A stretch of DNA of 64,000 nt from Planctomycetota bacterium (GCA_022446815.1 JAKVCD010000026.1:32536-96535); one strand, 5' to 3'. Counted from the first letter of the stretch, positions 33,540 through 42,521 are shown. A program made the numbers and translations. Notes: generated from the sequence alone by a model not told the origin.

Positions 33540-35378
33540 CTAACGCGCGAGAGAGCTTTCGTCTTCAGACCGCCGCATCTCTTGGAGGCGGCGGTCGTAG
33601 GCGCGGCCGAACTCGTTCCGGTCCAGGATGCAGAGGATCTTACCCTCACCCTCGGAGTCCAGGATCGGCAGGGCGTTGATGTGATGGGTGGTCATCCTAG
33701 TCAGGACCGTATGGAGGTCCTCCTCCTTGGTCGCGGAGATCACGCTGTCGACCATAAAGTCCCTAGCGATGACCACGTCCTGAGCCTCGTCCTCGAGGTA
33801 GATCCGGCGCAGATCGGTGAGAGAGAAGATCCCGACCAAGCGCTCGTCGGCGTTTACGACGGGAAAGTAAGACTCTTGTGAGTCTGCGACGGTGCGCAAG
33901 ACCTGCCTGAGGGTGGTCGTCTCATGGATGAGGTGGGGCTCGTGCGCATCTGTGATGACGTCAGAGACCTTGAGGCTCTCGAGGATGTCGACGACGAAGT
34001 CACCCTTGTGAGCCGGCGAGTCGACAGGGGCCGGGACCTGCGCCTCGTACATCGACCAGCGCTGGGAGAGCATGGTGTGGATGACGGCGACCAGCATCAG
34101 CGGCGCGAGGAGGCTGTACGAGCCGGTCATCTCCGAGACCATAATCACCGAGGTGATGGGGACCTTAGCGACGCCTGCGAAGAAGCCGCCCATGCCGACG
34201 AGGGCGAAGGCAGCGGGGTTGATGTCCAGCCCTGGGAGCAGCTGCGCCGCTCCTTGGCCCACAGCGGCGCCGAGGAGCGCGCCGATAGCGAGAGCAGGAG
34301 CGAAGACTCCGCCAGAGCCCCCGGATGAGATCGTTGCGGAGGTCGCGACGATCTTCGCGGCGAGGAGCAAGAGCAGCGCGGGGATCGTGAGGCCGCCGGA
34401 GATCGCCGTCTCCATCAGCCCGTAGCCCCCGAAGAGGACACCATTCTCTCCGGTGAAGCTCGAGAGCCCGAGCGCGATGGCGCCGACCACGAGTCCACCG
34501 AGCATCGGCCGCAGGTACTTGGGCGCGCCGCCGGTGCGCTGGTTCAGCGCGTGGACCCCGTAGAAGATCTTGGTGTAAGCCCAGCCCACGAGGGTGCAGG
34601 CGACTCCGAGGATGAGGTAGATCGCGAGCTCACGGGGATCGGAGAAGGACAAGCTCGAGAGGAGCTCTGGAGAGAGCTCTACCGCGCGGTGGTCTCCTGA
34701 GATCGTCGTGTAGGTCGCGTACGCGAAGATCGAGCTGATGATGCAGGGGATCAGCGCGTCAGCCTCAAGGTCGGATTTCTTGTAGAGCACCTCTGGCATG
34801 AACAGCGCGCCGCCCAAAGGAGAGCAGAACATCGCGCCGACGCCGGCGCTCCCACCGGAGAGGAGGAGCAGTCTGCGATCTCGAACAGGGAGCTTCAGCG
34901 CGCGCGCGACGGAGGACCCGATCCCTGCGCCGACCTGCGCCACGGGCCCCTCTTGCCCAGCGCTCCCGCCGCTCCCGATCGTGATCGAGCTCGCGAGCGC
35001 CTTCACGAAGATGACCCGCTGACGGACTTCACCCTTCAGGCGATGGTAGGCGTGGATGACCGAGTCTGTGCCGTGTCCCTCAGCCTCAGGCGCGAGGCGT
35101 TGTACGAGGAGTCCGACGAGGAGTCCGCCGCCGGCTGGGATCAAGAGGAAGAGCCACCAGTCAGGGCCCGTCTCTGCGAGACCCTCGGTCGTGACTCCGG
35201 TCGGCGCGTGGAAGAGGAGCCTGCTGCAGGCCTCGATCAGCCAGCGGAAAGCGACCGCAGCGACGCCGCCGCAGACCCCAACTACGGCGGCCAAGAGCAC
35301 CCAGCGCGAGGTCGGGCCGAAGAGAGCTTGGCCGAAGGCGCGGCGCGTGGTGTGTAGGGCTTGTCGAGTGGGGCTCAT
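33540..35378 (-). CDS. ClC-type chloride channel/transporter with CBS pair
   Basis: A 612-residue protein starting at ATG 35378 (the longer frame begins in the promoter region). Typical ClC filter motifs are GSGGSAGQEGP (the gating Glu is retained, favouring H+/Cl- exchange) and SGGSGGVFAPALAIGA. About ten membrane helices precede a cytosolic tail with two CBS domains (about 460-585, e.g. DVITDAHEPHLIHETTTLRQVL and RDFMVDSVISATKEEDLHTVL) that would sense nucleotides. Bacterial relatives handle Cl- or F-. The leading gene of the ClC-bacilliredoxin-unknown cluster. Confidence 0.92.
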   Translation of the reverse strand: MSPTRQALHTTRRAFGQALFGPTSRWVLLAAVVGVCGGVAAVAFRWLIEACSRLLFHAPTGVTTEGLAETGPDWWLFLLIPAGGGLLVGLLVQRLAPEAEGHGTDSVIHAYHRLKGEVRQRVIFVKALASSITIGSGGSAGQEGPVAQVGAGIGSSVARALKLPVRDRRLLLLSGGSAGVGAMFCSPLGGALFMPEVLYKKSDLEADALIPCIISSIFAYATYTTISGDHRAVELSPELLSSLSFSDPRELAIYLILGVACTLVGWAYTKIFYGVHALNQRTGGAPKYLRPMLGGLVVGAIALGLSSFTGENGVLFGGYGLMETAISGGLTIPALLLLLAAKIVATSATISSGGSGGVFAPALAIGALLGAAVGQGAAQLLPGLDINPAAFALVGMGGFFAGVAKVPITSVIMVSEMTGSYSLLAPLMLVAVIHTMLSQRWSMYEAQVPAPVDSPAHKGDFVVDILESLKVSDVITDAHEPHLIHETTTLRQVLRTVADSQESYFPVVNADERLVGIFSLTDLRRIYLEDEAQDVVIARDFMVDSVISATKEEDLHTVLTRMTTHHINALPILDSEGEGKILCILDRNEFGRAYDRRLQEMRRSEDESSLAR

Positions 35379-35498
35379 GTACGGGCTCTGAGCCGGGCAG
35401 GTTATCGCTGCGCTCTCCGCTTCGGATGGAATACCCCTAGCAATTCGAGCCAGAAGCCTCCCCATGCGAGAATCTGGGTCCGTTGGTATAAGAGTGAG

Positions 35499-36953
35499 AT
35501 GAGTCGCGCAGGGAATCAGTCACCGATCGGCCCGCAATCTGAGCAGGAGCGAGTGCGTCGAGACGCTGCCTATCACTTGCTCAATCGGGCGACCTGGGGG
35601 TTCAGCCCCGATGATCTGGCTGAGCTCGAGCAGCGCGGGTACTCGGGTTGGCTGAGCTGGCAGCTTGAGCCTGACCTGATCGACGACTCGATCTGTGACT
35701 CGATGCTTGGGCAATACCCCACGCTCTCGCTGTCTGCGTATGAGATTGCGCAGGGGTACTTTGGGACTGGCGGGGGACCACTCGGGACACACTGGGGGAT
35801 GGCCCAGGAGCTGAGGAGCGCTCGGCTCACACGCGCGGTTCACTCCAAGCGACAGCTCTTCGAGCGGGTCGTTGAGTTCTGGACGGATCACTTCAACGCT
35901 ACACAGGACTTAGGGTCATGGCAGCGCGCGTTCCGGACGGTCGCAGACAGAGAGGTCTTCCGTAAGCACGCGCTAGGCAACTTTCGCGAGCTCTTGATGG
36001 CGAACGCGAAGAGCGCGGAGATGTTGAGGTACCTCGACAACGTCTCGAACGTCGCTGGCGCGCCGAATGAGAACTACTCCCGAGAGCTCCTAGAGCTCCA
36101 TACGCTCGGGGTGGACGGTGGATACAGCGAGAATGACGTGCGCGAGCTCGCTCGCTGCTTCACTGGGTGGAGCATCTACTCTGCGACGGGAGACACCAAC
36201 TGGGGTGACTTCCGCTTCAAGCATTGGGATCACGACTCTGGCTCAAAGCTCGTGCTCGGAATGACCATCCCGGGCGGAGGCGTTGAGGAGGCAGAGGGGG
36301 TCATCGACTACTTAGCCGGACACCCTTCGACTGCACGCTTCTTGGCCGAGAAGATGTTCCGCTTCTTCCTCCGATACGAGCCCACGACGCAGATGATCGA
36401 CGAGGGGGCGGCTGCCTTTACGGCGAGCAACGGTGAGATTAAGGAGCTCTTGCTGGTCGTTCTGGACAAGAAGTGGGTCGGCCATGTGAACCCGCAAGGC
36501 GACCCGAAGCTGAAGCGGCCGATGCACTTAGCCCTGTCTCTCGTGCGATCGCTTGGAGATGCAGCTCGTCTCTTAGACCCTGCGGGTTTGGACATGACCT
36601 TAGTCTCGCTAGGCCATCGCTCTTACAACTGGCCAGATCCGGACGGTTATCCGGATGAGCTCGAGGCGTGGGGCTCCAACATCCTCCCGCGCTGGAACCT
36701 CGCGCATGACATCTGCCAGAACACGATGAGCGGGCTCGATACCCCGAGCTGGATGATCGGCCAACTGCTAGGGTGGCCGAGCGACGATGGGCTCGCGGAC
36801 GCCCTGAATCAGCACCTCTTCAACGGCTACATGACGCGGAACGATCTCCGTGCCCTGCGCTCTTACATCAGCTCTTCTGGCTTGCCCAGTGTTTTGCTGC
36901 GAGCTGAGGCCTTCGCTATGGCTGCCTGCAGCCCCTCCTTCCAATTCGCCTAG
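35499..36953 (+). CDS. DUF1800 family protein
   Basis: A 484-residue protein of the DUF1800 family, recognised by HLLNRATWGFSPDDLAELEQRG at the N-terminus and NYSRELLELHTLGVDGGYSENDVRELARCFTGW in the middle. DUF1800 genes almost always precede a DUF1501 gene, as here (11 bp gap); the pair is typical of Planctomycetota, Verrucomicrobia and some Proteobacteria, function unknown. ATG 35499 is used because a TATAAG box (35487-35492) ends 6 bp before it, which could make the mRNA leaderless. The longer frame from 35361 overlaps the divergent ClC gene. Confidence 0.9.
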   Translation: MSRAGNQSPIGPQSEQERVRRDAAYHLLNRATWGFSPDDLAELEQRGYSGWLSWQLEPDLIDDSICDSMLGQYPTLSLSAYEIAQGYFGTGGGPLGTHWGMAQELRSARLTRAVHSKRQLFERVVEFWTDHFNATQDLGSWQRAFRTVADREVFRKHALGNFRELLMANAKSAEMLRYLDNVSNVAGAPNENYSRELLELHTLGVDGGYSENDVRELARCFTGWSIYSATGDTNWGDFRFKHWDHDSGSKLVLGMTIPGGGVEEAEGVIDYLAGHPSTARFLAEKMFRFFLRYEPTTQMIDEGAAAFTASNGEIKELLLVVLDKKWVGHVNPQGDPKLKRPMHLALSLVRSLGDAARLLDPAGLDMTLVSLGHRSYNWPDPDGYPDELEAWGSNILPRWNLAHDICQNTMSGLDTPSWMIGQLLGWPSDDGLADALNQHLFNGYMTRNDLRALRSYISSSGLPSVLLRAEAFAMAACSPSFQFA

Positions 36954-36964
36954 AGGTCTATCTG

Positions 36965-38242
36965 ATGAACAGCGAGCACAAGATCAGAGCGGGGGGCTGT
37001 GGCGAGTACGCCGAGCTCTCGCGGCGTGGCTTCCTCGGTGTTACGGCGAGCGCAGCGGGCGCGATGAGCCTCTCGCCCTCGCTCGCTATGGGGGGAGCCC
37101 GGGGCGGGAGCGGTCGCGACGTCCTAGTCGTCGTCTATGCTCGCGGAGGGATGGACGGGCTGACGGCTGTCGTCCCTCATGGCGACAGCGCGCTCTACTC
37201 TGCGCGCCCCAACCTCGCGGTCCCGCCACCGGGGCAGAGAGACGGAGCGATCGACCTCGACGGGCTCTTCGGGCTCCCGCAATCGCTCGCGCCCCTCATG
37301 GCGCCATACAGCGCTGGAGACCTGCTCTTCGTACATGCGGCAGGATCGCCTGACCCGACGCTGAGTCACTTCTCGGCGCAATACTACATGGAGTCTGCGA
37401 CGCCAAACATGCCGCACTCGGGGGTCAACACTGGCTGGATAGGGAGGCATCTCTCCACAGTCAGTCCGCTCGGTGACGGCCTCTTCCGAGGTGTCGGTTG
37501 GTCTCCGATGGTCGCCCTCGGCCTCGTGGGGTCAGGCGGCGTGCTCTCGATCGAAGACCCGAGCGAGTTTGTCTTCCCTGGAGACGCTGCAACCGAGGCG
37601 CTGCGGAGGAAGCTCTATCTAGACATGTACCGAGAGACCGTCGAGCCCTTAAAGGGTGCCGCGGCGTCCTCTTTCCCGACCGTAGACCTGCTAGCCTCAG
37701 TGGACTTCTTGAACTACACGCCTGCGAATGACGCGAGCTACCCTGCGAGCCCTTTCGGTGAACAGCTCGCTTATACGGCGGCAGCGATCAAGGCAGACAT
37801 CGGCCTCGAGGTCGCGCACATCGACATTCAGAGCTGGGACACCCACGCCGAGATGGGCCCGGTGGATGGGATCTTGGCGACGAAGTTGGATGACCTCGGC
37901 CGAGGGCTGGAGGCCTTCTGGAGAGACCTCGGCGGGGACTTGGATCGCGTGACGCTCGTGGTCATGACGGAGTTTGGCCGGCGAGTCGAGGAGAACGATA
38001 GCGGTGGGACAGATCACGGGAACGGAGGCTGCATGTTCGTGATGGGCGGCCACATCGCGGGAGGACGGGTGCTCACCGATTGGCCTGGCCTCGATTCATC
38101 CAGCCTCGGGAACGGGAACCTCCCGGTCACCATCGACTATCGAGACGTTCTCGCTGAGCTTTTGGAGGTGAGGCTCGGAAGCCCCTCAGCGCAGGACGTT
38201 TTCCTCGGATATCAGCCGACGAACCGAGGCGTAACGATCTGA
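36965..38242 (+). CDS. DUF1501 family protein with Tat signal
   Basis: A 425-residue DUF1501 protein. The N-terminus has a twin-arginine signal (LSRRGFLGVTASAAGAMSL, then a hydrophobic stretch), so it is exported folded, possibly with a metal. Family landmarks are LVVVYARGGMDGLTAVVP, IDIQSWDTHAEMG and VTLVVMTEFGRRVEENDSGGTDHGNG; the Asp/His-rich sites resemble the alkaline-phosphatase/sulfatase superfamily metal centre. It is co-transcribed with DUF1800. No enzyme activity is established for the family. The gene converges on the small frameshifted gene 4 bp later. Confidence 0.92.
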   Translation: MNSEHKIRAGGCGEYAELSRRGFLGVTASAAGAMSLSPSLAMGGARGGSGRDVLVVVYARGGMDGLTAVVPHGDSALYSARPNLAVPPPGQRDGAIDLDGLFGLPQSLAPLMAPYSAGDLLFVHAAGSPDPTLSHFSAQYYMESATPNMPHSGVNTGWIGRHLSTVSPLGDGLFRGVGWSPMVALGLVGSGGVLSIEDPSEFVFPGDAATEALRRKLYLDMYRETVEPLKGAAASSFPTVDLLASVDFLNYTPANDASYPASPFGEQLAYTAAAIKADIGLEVAHIDIQSWDTHAEMGPVDGILATKLDDLGRGLEAFWRDLGGDLDRVTLVVMTEFGRRVEENDSGGTDHGNGGCMFVMGGHIAGGRVLTDWPGLDSSSLGNGNLPVTIDYRDVLAELLEVRLGSPSAQDVFLGYQPTNRGVTI

Positions 38243-38246
38243 GACT

Positions 38247-38385
38247 TCAGGCCTCGCCGCCTTCATCGAAGCCGAAGAAGTGCTTCACCTCATTGGCGGT
38301 GTGACGGCAGATGTAGCAGCGGCCCTCTCCGCCATCGCGGTCGAGAGCAGAGGAGTACCCCCTGGAACTTGTCGTCTATTGCCAC
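38247..38385 (-). pseudogene. Small CxxC protein gene interrupted by a one-base frameshift
   Basis: A strong ribosome site (AAGGAG, 38392-38397) stands 6 bp before a GTG at 38385. Translation begins VAIDDKFQG, then hits a run of five C on the plus strand (38358-38362). If one base of that run is removed, the frame continues as GYSSALDRDGGEGRCYICR, then HTANEVKHFFGFDEGGEA, to a stop at 38247-38249, a 45-residue protein with a CYIC motif. As written, the gene is broken. The length (139 nt, one more than 46 codons) supports a single extra base: sequencing error, decay or slippage. Function unknown; CxxC suggests metal or redox chemistry. Confidence 0.6.
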
Positions 38386-38419
38386 TGTGTGCTCCTTGAC
38401 TGGGCGTTGAGGATCAGGC

Positions 38420-39769
38420 TCAGGAGTGGACCTTGCGCTTCACGACCTCCGCTTCAAGAGGTGCGCGCGGGTCAGCAGTGGTCCTGTACACGACCACATG
38501 GGTCTCGCCGCTGAAGGCGCGATCGAGGACGCCGACCTCCTCCGTCAGGGCGTCGAGATCGAGCTTGGTCTCAGGGTGCAGTACGCCAGCGACGCCGCGT
38601 CCATCGGCGGTGCGGGCAGCTGCACGGATGAGCTCTCCTGGGTGGCGGCCAAGCTCGAGGAGCTCTGTGCCTAGGAGGTCCGCGGCGTGATGAGCCATGT
38701 GCTCTAGGACAAAGTCCGTCCGAGCGTCATCCAAGAGCAGCGGCAGGTCAGGCAAGACCTGTTCACGAAAGACTCGTTCGCCGCGCCCTGCTGCGATGAG
38801 GCTCAAGTTCGGCTGGACGTAGCGTCCGTGGAAGGCGACGAAGCGATCTGAGAGATGGTAGGTGCCACGCCTCGAGCGCAGCGGATCGGGGTCGGTGATT
38901 GGGATCTGCCGCTCCACGATGCCAAGGTCACGCAGGACCGTGAGGTAGCGGTTCGCTGTGGTCCCCTCGACGCCGATGGCGAGCGCGATGTCTCCGAGCT
39001 TTCGCTCACCGCGCGCGATCGCCGAGAGGATCGAGTTGTAGGTCGCTGGGTTCGAGAGCTCGTTCTTCAAGAGGAACTGCACCTCGTCGTGCAGGTAGCC
39101 CTCTGGCCGCAAGGCCTCGTTGACGACGTTCTCCTCAAGAGAGAGGCCTGTGCGGAAGCGCGTCAGGTAGGCGGGCATACCTCCGAGGATGGCGTAGGCC
39201 GTGAGCGCGTCCTCGAAGTCCCAAGCATCGAAGAAGCCGAGGGCGTCGCTGGGGGAGAGCGGCTGGAGCCTGCGCTGCGCGGTGCGCCGTCCGAAGAGCG
39301 GGGAGCGCTCGGCGAGGACCTCTTCTTCCATGAAGGAGACCTGGCTGCCGCAGAGGACGAGCATCAGCTGGGACTTCTTCCCCTTGGAGTCCCAGAAGCG
39401 CTGGAGGATCGATGGCAGCCCCTTGTTGGCCTCGCAGAGGTAAGGGAACTCGTCGAGGACCAAGACCAGGCGCTCGGTCTCGGCGCGGCTCGCTGCATAG
39501 AGGAGAGCCGCGTCCCAGTCAGGGAACTCGACGCTGGCGACGAGCTCGTCCTTGAGACCGTCGGCCAGCGCGTCGCGGAAGGCGCGCAGGTTATCCTTCT
39601 CGCGCACCTGCGCTGCTTGGAAGCACACGGCCCTGCGCTCCTCGCAGAAGCGCTGGAGGAGCTCCGTCTTCCCGACCCTGCGGCGCCCGTAGAGGACGAA
39701 GAGCTCTGGCCTGCCGCTGCCGTAGAGCTCCTCCAGGAATCCCTGCTCTTGATCGCGTCCTAGGAACAT
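38420..39769 (-). CDS. AAA ATPase with DUF234-type C-terminal domain
   Basis: A 449-residue STAND/MNS-type ATPase, common in archaea and some bacteria. Walker A GRRRVGKTELL (about 27-37), Walker B VLVLDEFPYL (about 103-112) and a winged-helix region (LGDIALAIGVEGTTANRYLTVLRDLGIVERQ, about 265-300) are visible. The C-terminal DUF234-like part resembles a PD-(D/E)XK-type fold (about 345-449, with LDLDALTEE). These proteins are often considered toxin-antitoxin or mobile-element related, but the role is unproven. An AT-rich repeat cluster with several GAGTAT-like units lies just upstream of the start (39776-39809), possibly its operator. Confidence 0.82.
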   Translation of the reverse strand: MFLGRDQEQGFLEELYGSGRPELFVLYGRRRVGKTELLQRFCEERRAVCFQAAQVREKDNLRAFRDALADGLKDELVASVEFPDWDAALLYAASRAETERLVLVLDEFPYLCEANKGLPSILQRFWDSKGKKSQLMLVLCGSQVSFMEEEVLAERSPLFGRRTAQRRLQPLSPSDALGFFDAWDFEDALTAYAILGGMPAYLTRFRTGLSLEENVVNEALRPEGYLHDEVQFLLKNELSNPATYNSILSAIARGERKLGDIALAIGVEGTTANRYLTVLRDLGIVERQIPITDPDPLRSRRGTYHLSDRFVAFHGRYVQPNLSLIAAGRGERVFREQVLPDLPLLLDDARTDFVLEHMAHHAADLLGTELLELGRHPGELIRAAARTADGRGVAGVLHPETKLDLDALTEEVGVLDRAFSGETHVVVYRTTADPRAPLEAEVVKRKVHS

Positions 39770-39775
39770 GGGCGC

Positions 39776-39809
39776 AGTATACGCACGAGTATAATACGAG
39801 CAAGTATCC
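39776..39809. promoter_or_regulatory. Short repeat cluster upstream of the ATPase gene
   Basis: In 34 bp, GTATACG, ACGAGTATA and ATACGAGCAAGTAT form overlapping direct and inverted repeats of an ACGAG/GTAT core, immediately 5' of the ATPase ATG and AT-rich against a GC-rich background. A perfect TATAAT on the plus strand (39790-39795) lies inside it. The arrangement would fit autoregulation, or a shared promoter with the divergent Tlc-like gene at 39940. No -35 box with good match was found on either strand. Confidence 0.3.
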
Positions 39810-39939
39810 TCTCTGCGCTCAGCAGCTGGCCTTACTAAGTCAATTGTATATAAGGACTTGTGCGAGTTTTAAATGCGATCTATTCGACCTAGGGTGGGTC
39901 ACTCTTGCCCCTCCAGGCTCGGCTGCGGACGATGAACAC

Positions 39940-41238
39940 ATGCAGGAAGCGAGCCTCATCCAGCGAGGGATCAGCAAGGTCTCGGGCGCACAACCAGACG
40001 AGGCCCGCGCGCTCCTGTGGGGCTTCGCTTGGTTCTTCTGCCTGCTCCTCGCCTACTTCATCCTGCGTCCTGTCCGGGAGACCCTCGGAGTTGAACAGGG
40101 GATCGGCGGGCTCAAGTGGCTCTTCACTGCGACCTTTGTCGGGATGCTCCTAGCGGTTCCGATTTACTCCGCGCTGGTCACGAGGTTGGGGAGGCGCCGA
40201 CTCGTGCCTGTCGCCTACCGCTTCTTCGCTCTCAACCTCCTCCTCTTCTGGGCGGCCCTGAGCGCTGGAGATGGGCTGCGGACGCTCGCAGCGAACTCGT
40301 TCTTCGTCTGGTTGAGTATCTTCAACCTCTTCGCGGTCTCGATCTTCTGGAGCTTTCAGGCGGACCTCTTCTCCAGCGAGCAAGGGAAACGACTGTTTGG
40401 CTTCCTCGCTGCTGGCGGGACCCTCGGCGCGATCTGCGGTTCCATCATTGCTGCGGAGCTTGTGGTCGTCGTTGGCACGGCGAACCTGCTCCTCATCCCC
40501 GTGCTCTTGCTAGAGCTCTCGTTGCTCTGCGTTCGTCGCTTGGACGCTCACGCCTCAGCTCTCAATGCAGAGTCCGGGCCTTCCCCTCTGGAGGGGATCG
40601 GAGGCGGACTCCTCGACGGCTTCTCGGCGACCTTTCGTTCCCCGTATTTGCTCTCGATCGCCGCCTACATCCTCTTAAACGCGCTCTTGGGCACGACGGT
40701 CTATTTTCAGCAGGCGGAGATCGTGAAGGAGGTCATTCAGGAGGAGGCCGAGCGAACCGCCTTCTTCGCTCGGGTGAACCTCTGGGTCCAGTGCGCGACG
40801 GTTCTGCTCCAGGTCCTCATCACTGCGAGGCTCCTCAAGGTCGCAGGCGTAGCGGTAGCGCTCTGTGTGTTGCCTTGCATCTACGCCTTGGGTGTGGGCG
40901 CACTGGGTCTAGTCCCGACGATCACAGCCCTCGCGATCGTAGATGTCGCCAGGCGCTCGGCCACCTACGCGATCTCAGGCCCCTCGCGTGAGGTGCTCTT
41001 CACCTCGGTCTCTCGCGGTGAGAAGTACAAGGCGAAGAGCTTCCTCGATACGGCCGTCTTCCGAGGGGGAGATGCGCTCGCAGGTCACGCCTTCAACGCG
41101 CTGCGATCAGCCGGCGTCGTTGGGGTGGGGCTCGCCGCTGTCATGATCCCGGTCGCCGGCCTGTGGGCATGGATCGGCTACAGAGCCGGGCGCATGCACC
41201 AGACCTTCGGGAAGAGTGGTTTGGAGACGAAGGCGTGA
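39940..41238 (+). CDS. Tlc-type NTP/NDP transporter homologue (MFS-like)
   Basis: A 432-residue membrane protein with about twelve hydrophobic segments. Landmarks match the ATP/ADP carrier (Tlc) superfamily rather than ordinary MFS: AYFILRPVRETLGVEQG near helix 1, WSFQADLFSSEQGKRLFGFLAAGGTLGAICG in the middle and KYKAKSFLDTAVFRGGD near the end. True Tlc carriers serve intracellular parasites; free-living bacteria have related proteins of unknown substrate. Start at ATG 39940 (MQEASLIQRG); a TATAAG box sits at 39849-39854. It was not possible to judge nucleotide-binding residues. Confidence 0.82.
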   Translation: MQEASLIQRGISKVSGAQPDEARALLWGFAWFFCLLLAYFILRPVRETLGVEQGIGGLKWLFTATFVGMLLAVPIYSALVTRLGRRRLVPVAYRFFALNLLLFWAALSAGDGLRTLAANSFFVWLSIFNLFAVSIFWSFQADLFSSEQGKRLFGFLAAGGTLGAICGSIIAAELVVVVGTANLLLIPVLLLELSLLCVRRLDAHASALNAESGPSPLEGIGGGLLDGFSATFRSPYLLSIAAYILLNALLGTTVYFQQAEIVKEVIQEEAERTAFFARVNLWVQCATVLLQVLITARLLKVAGVAVALCVLPCIYALGVGALGLVPTITALAIVDVARRSATYAISGPSREVLFTSVSRGEKYKAKSFLDTAVFRGGDALAGHAFNALRSAGVVGVGLAAVMIPVAGLWAWIGYRAGRMHQTFGKSGLETKA

Positions 41239-41257
41239 GGCCTCCGGCCTAACTCGA

Positions 41258-41407
41258 TCAGTCGGCGGCCGGAGTCTCAGCGGCCTCTTCGCTGCACTCG
41301 GCAGCGCAGGCTGCATCGTCACCGCAGTCTCCGCAGAGGCTGGCGATGCAGTCGCAGGAGGCGAGAGAGAGGCTGGCGATGATGGCGAGGGGGATCAGCT
41401 TGAACAT
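41258..41407 (-). CDS. Small cysteine-rich lipoprotein (49 residues)
   Basis: A short gene with a ribosome site (GGAG, 6-7 bp before the ATG at 41407) encoding MFKLIPLAIIASLSLASC as a clear lipoprotein signal (lipobox LASC, Cys 18). The mature part of about 32 residues has five further Cys (CDC, CGDC, AAC, AEC) and is rich in Ala, Glu and Asp. It would be anchored in the membrane and could bind metal or form disulfides. It lies between the convergent Tlc-like gene and dapA; the 206 bp upstream hold a hairpin. No homologue is known to me. Confidence 0.7.
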   Translation of the reverse strand: MFKLIPLAIIASLSLASCDCIASLCGDCGDDAACAAECSEEAAETPAAD

Positions 41408-41517
41408 TTTGAAGGCTCCGTAGAGTTCGGGGTCGAGGCTCTATTGTTGGCCACGAAGCAGATTTCGGCAATGACCAACTCGGCCTGTGCACCCTTATGC
41501 GGGGTAGTTTTCTGTAA

Positions 41518-41536
41518 GGGACTCCCTCGGAGTCCC
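41518..41536 (-). terminator. Perfect hairpin downstream of dapA
   Basis: GGGACTCC and GGAGTCCC form an 8-bp perfect stem with a 3-nt loop, 77 bp beyond the dapA stop and 110 bp before the small lipoprotein gene, all on the minus strand. No U-tract follows (next bases TTACAG), so it would be a weak or Rho-assisted terminator, or an mRNA 3'-end stabiliser for the pdxJ-dapA transcript. Confidence 0.45.
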
Positions 41537-41612
41537 GGGAGAAGGAGGAGTTTTGATGGTCAGACAGCGCCTGGGGGCTCTGCGGTGGCGGGCCGCGGAG
41601 CCCCGCCGGGCC

Positions 41613-42521
41613 TCAGCTGCGCGCGAGCTCGCGATCGAGGAGCCCCGCTTTGAGCAGCGCGCCCTCGAGCAATCGCTCGCTCTCCGTCTCCAGCGGAGCG
41701 AGGGGAGGGCGAACTTCCGGGGTGGTGCCGAAGATGCGCGAGAGGGCCCACTTCACAGGGACGGGGCTCGACTCGCAGAAGAGGGCCTCCGCGATCGGCG
41801 CGATCCTCGCAGCGAGCGTGTTTGCGCGTTCAGGGTCGCGCTCTGGGCCCCCAACGCGGAAGAGGTCGCTGATCTCTTGAGGTAGCAGGTTGGCGGTCAC
41901 TGTGATCGAGCCACGCGCGCCTAACGCGACGTACTCCGCGAGGAGGGAGTCCTCTCCACAGAAGAGGTCGAGCGCTCCGAGGGCGAGGTGACGTCGCGCG
42001 CGCTCAAGGCCCGGGGCAGCCTCCTTCACGGCGACGATGTTCTCGTGAGTCTGAGCGAGCTCAGCGGCGAGGTCGGGGTCGAGGTCACACCCGGTACGAC
42101 CGGGGTTGTTGTAGAGGAAGATCGGACGCTCGGTCGCAGCGGCGACCTCACCGTAGTGCAGGCGAAGTCCGTTTGGGGAGGGCTTGTTGTAGTAAGGGGT
42201 CACGACAAGGATCGCGTCGATACCGACCTCGTCCGCATAGCCTGCGAGCTGAACGGTCTCAGCTGTGCTGTTTGTACCGACCCCTGCCATCACAGGTAGG
42301 CGTCCAGCGGCTTGCTCCGCTGCGAAGCGCATGAGCCTGCGCTGCTCGAACTCCGTGAGGGTGACGGATTCACCGGTAGTGCCACAGACAAGCAGCCCGT
42401 CCGTCCCCACCTCGGCGTGATAGTCGATCAAGGCGTCGAGCTGGCGCAGGTCGAGCGTGCCGTCGCGGAAGGGCGTCGGCAGCGCGACGAAGCTCCCGTG
42501 TAGCGGGGAGTGAGGGCTCAA
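41613..42521 (-). CDS. dapA: 4-hydroxy-tetrahydrodipicolinate synthase
   Basis: A 302-residue class I aldolase that condenses pyruvate with aspartate semialdehyde in lysine/diaminopimelate synthesis. All expected active-site segments are present: GTTGES (Thr pair), TPYYNKPSP (catalytic Tyr), NNPGRTG (Arg for the carboxylate) and VAVKEA (Schiff-base Lys, about residue 163). The start overlaps the pdxJ stop by 4 bp, so the two genes are translationally coupled. DapA paralogues such as N-acetylneuraminate lyase are unlikely given the intact motifs. Confidence 0.93.
   Translation of the reverse strand: MSPHSPLHGSFVALPTPFRDGTLDLRQLDALIDYHAEVGTDGLLVCGTTGESVTLTEFEQRRLMRFAAEQAAGRLPVMAGVGTNSTAETVQLAGYADEVGIDAILVVTPYYNKPSPNGLRLHYGEVAAATERPIFLYNNPGRTGCDLDPDLAAELAQTHENIVAVKEAAPGLERARRHLALGALDLFCGEDSLLAEYVALGARGSITVTANLLPQEISDLFRVGGPERDPERANTLAARIAPIAEALFCESSPVPVKWALSRIFGTTPEVRPPLAPLETESERLLEGALLKAGLLDRELARS

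Noticed and set aside
39790..39795. Perfect TATAAT on the plus strand
   Set aside because: No -35 element at suitable spacing; kept only as part of the repeat cluster, not called as a promoter.
41553..41885. Plus-strand frame with a good GGAGG ribosome-like site upstream, opposite dapA
   Set aside because: Its translation is Arg/Ala/Glu-rich with no motif, and the opposite strand is clearly dapA; the purine-rich stretch is probably fortuitous.
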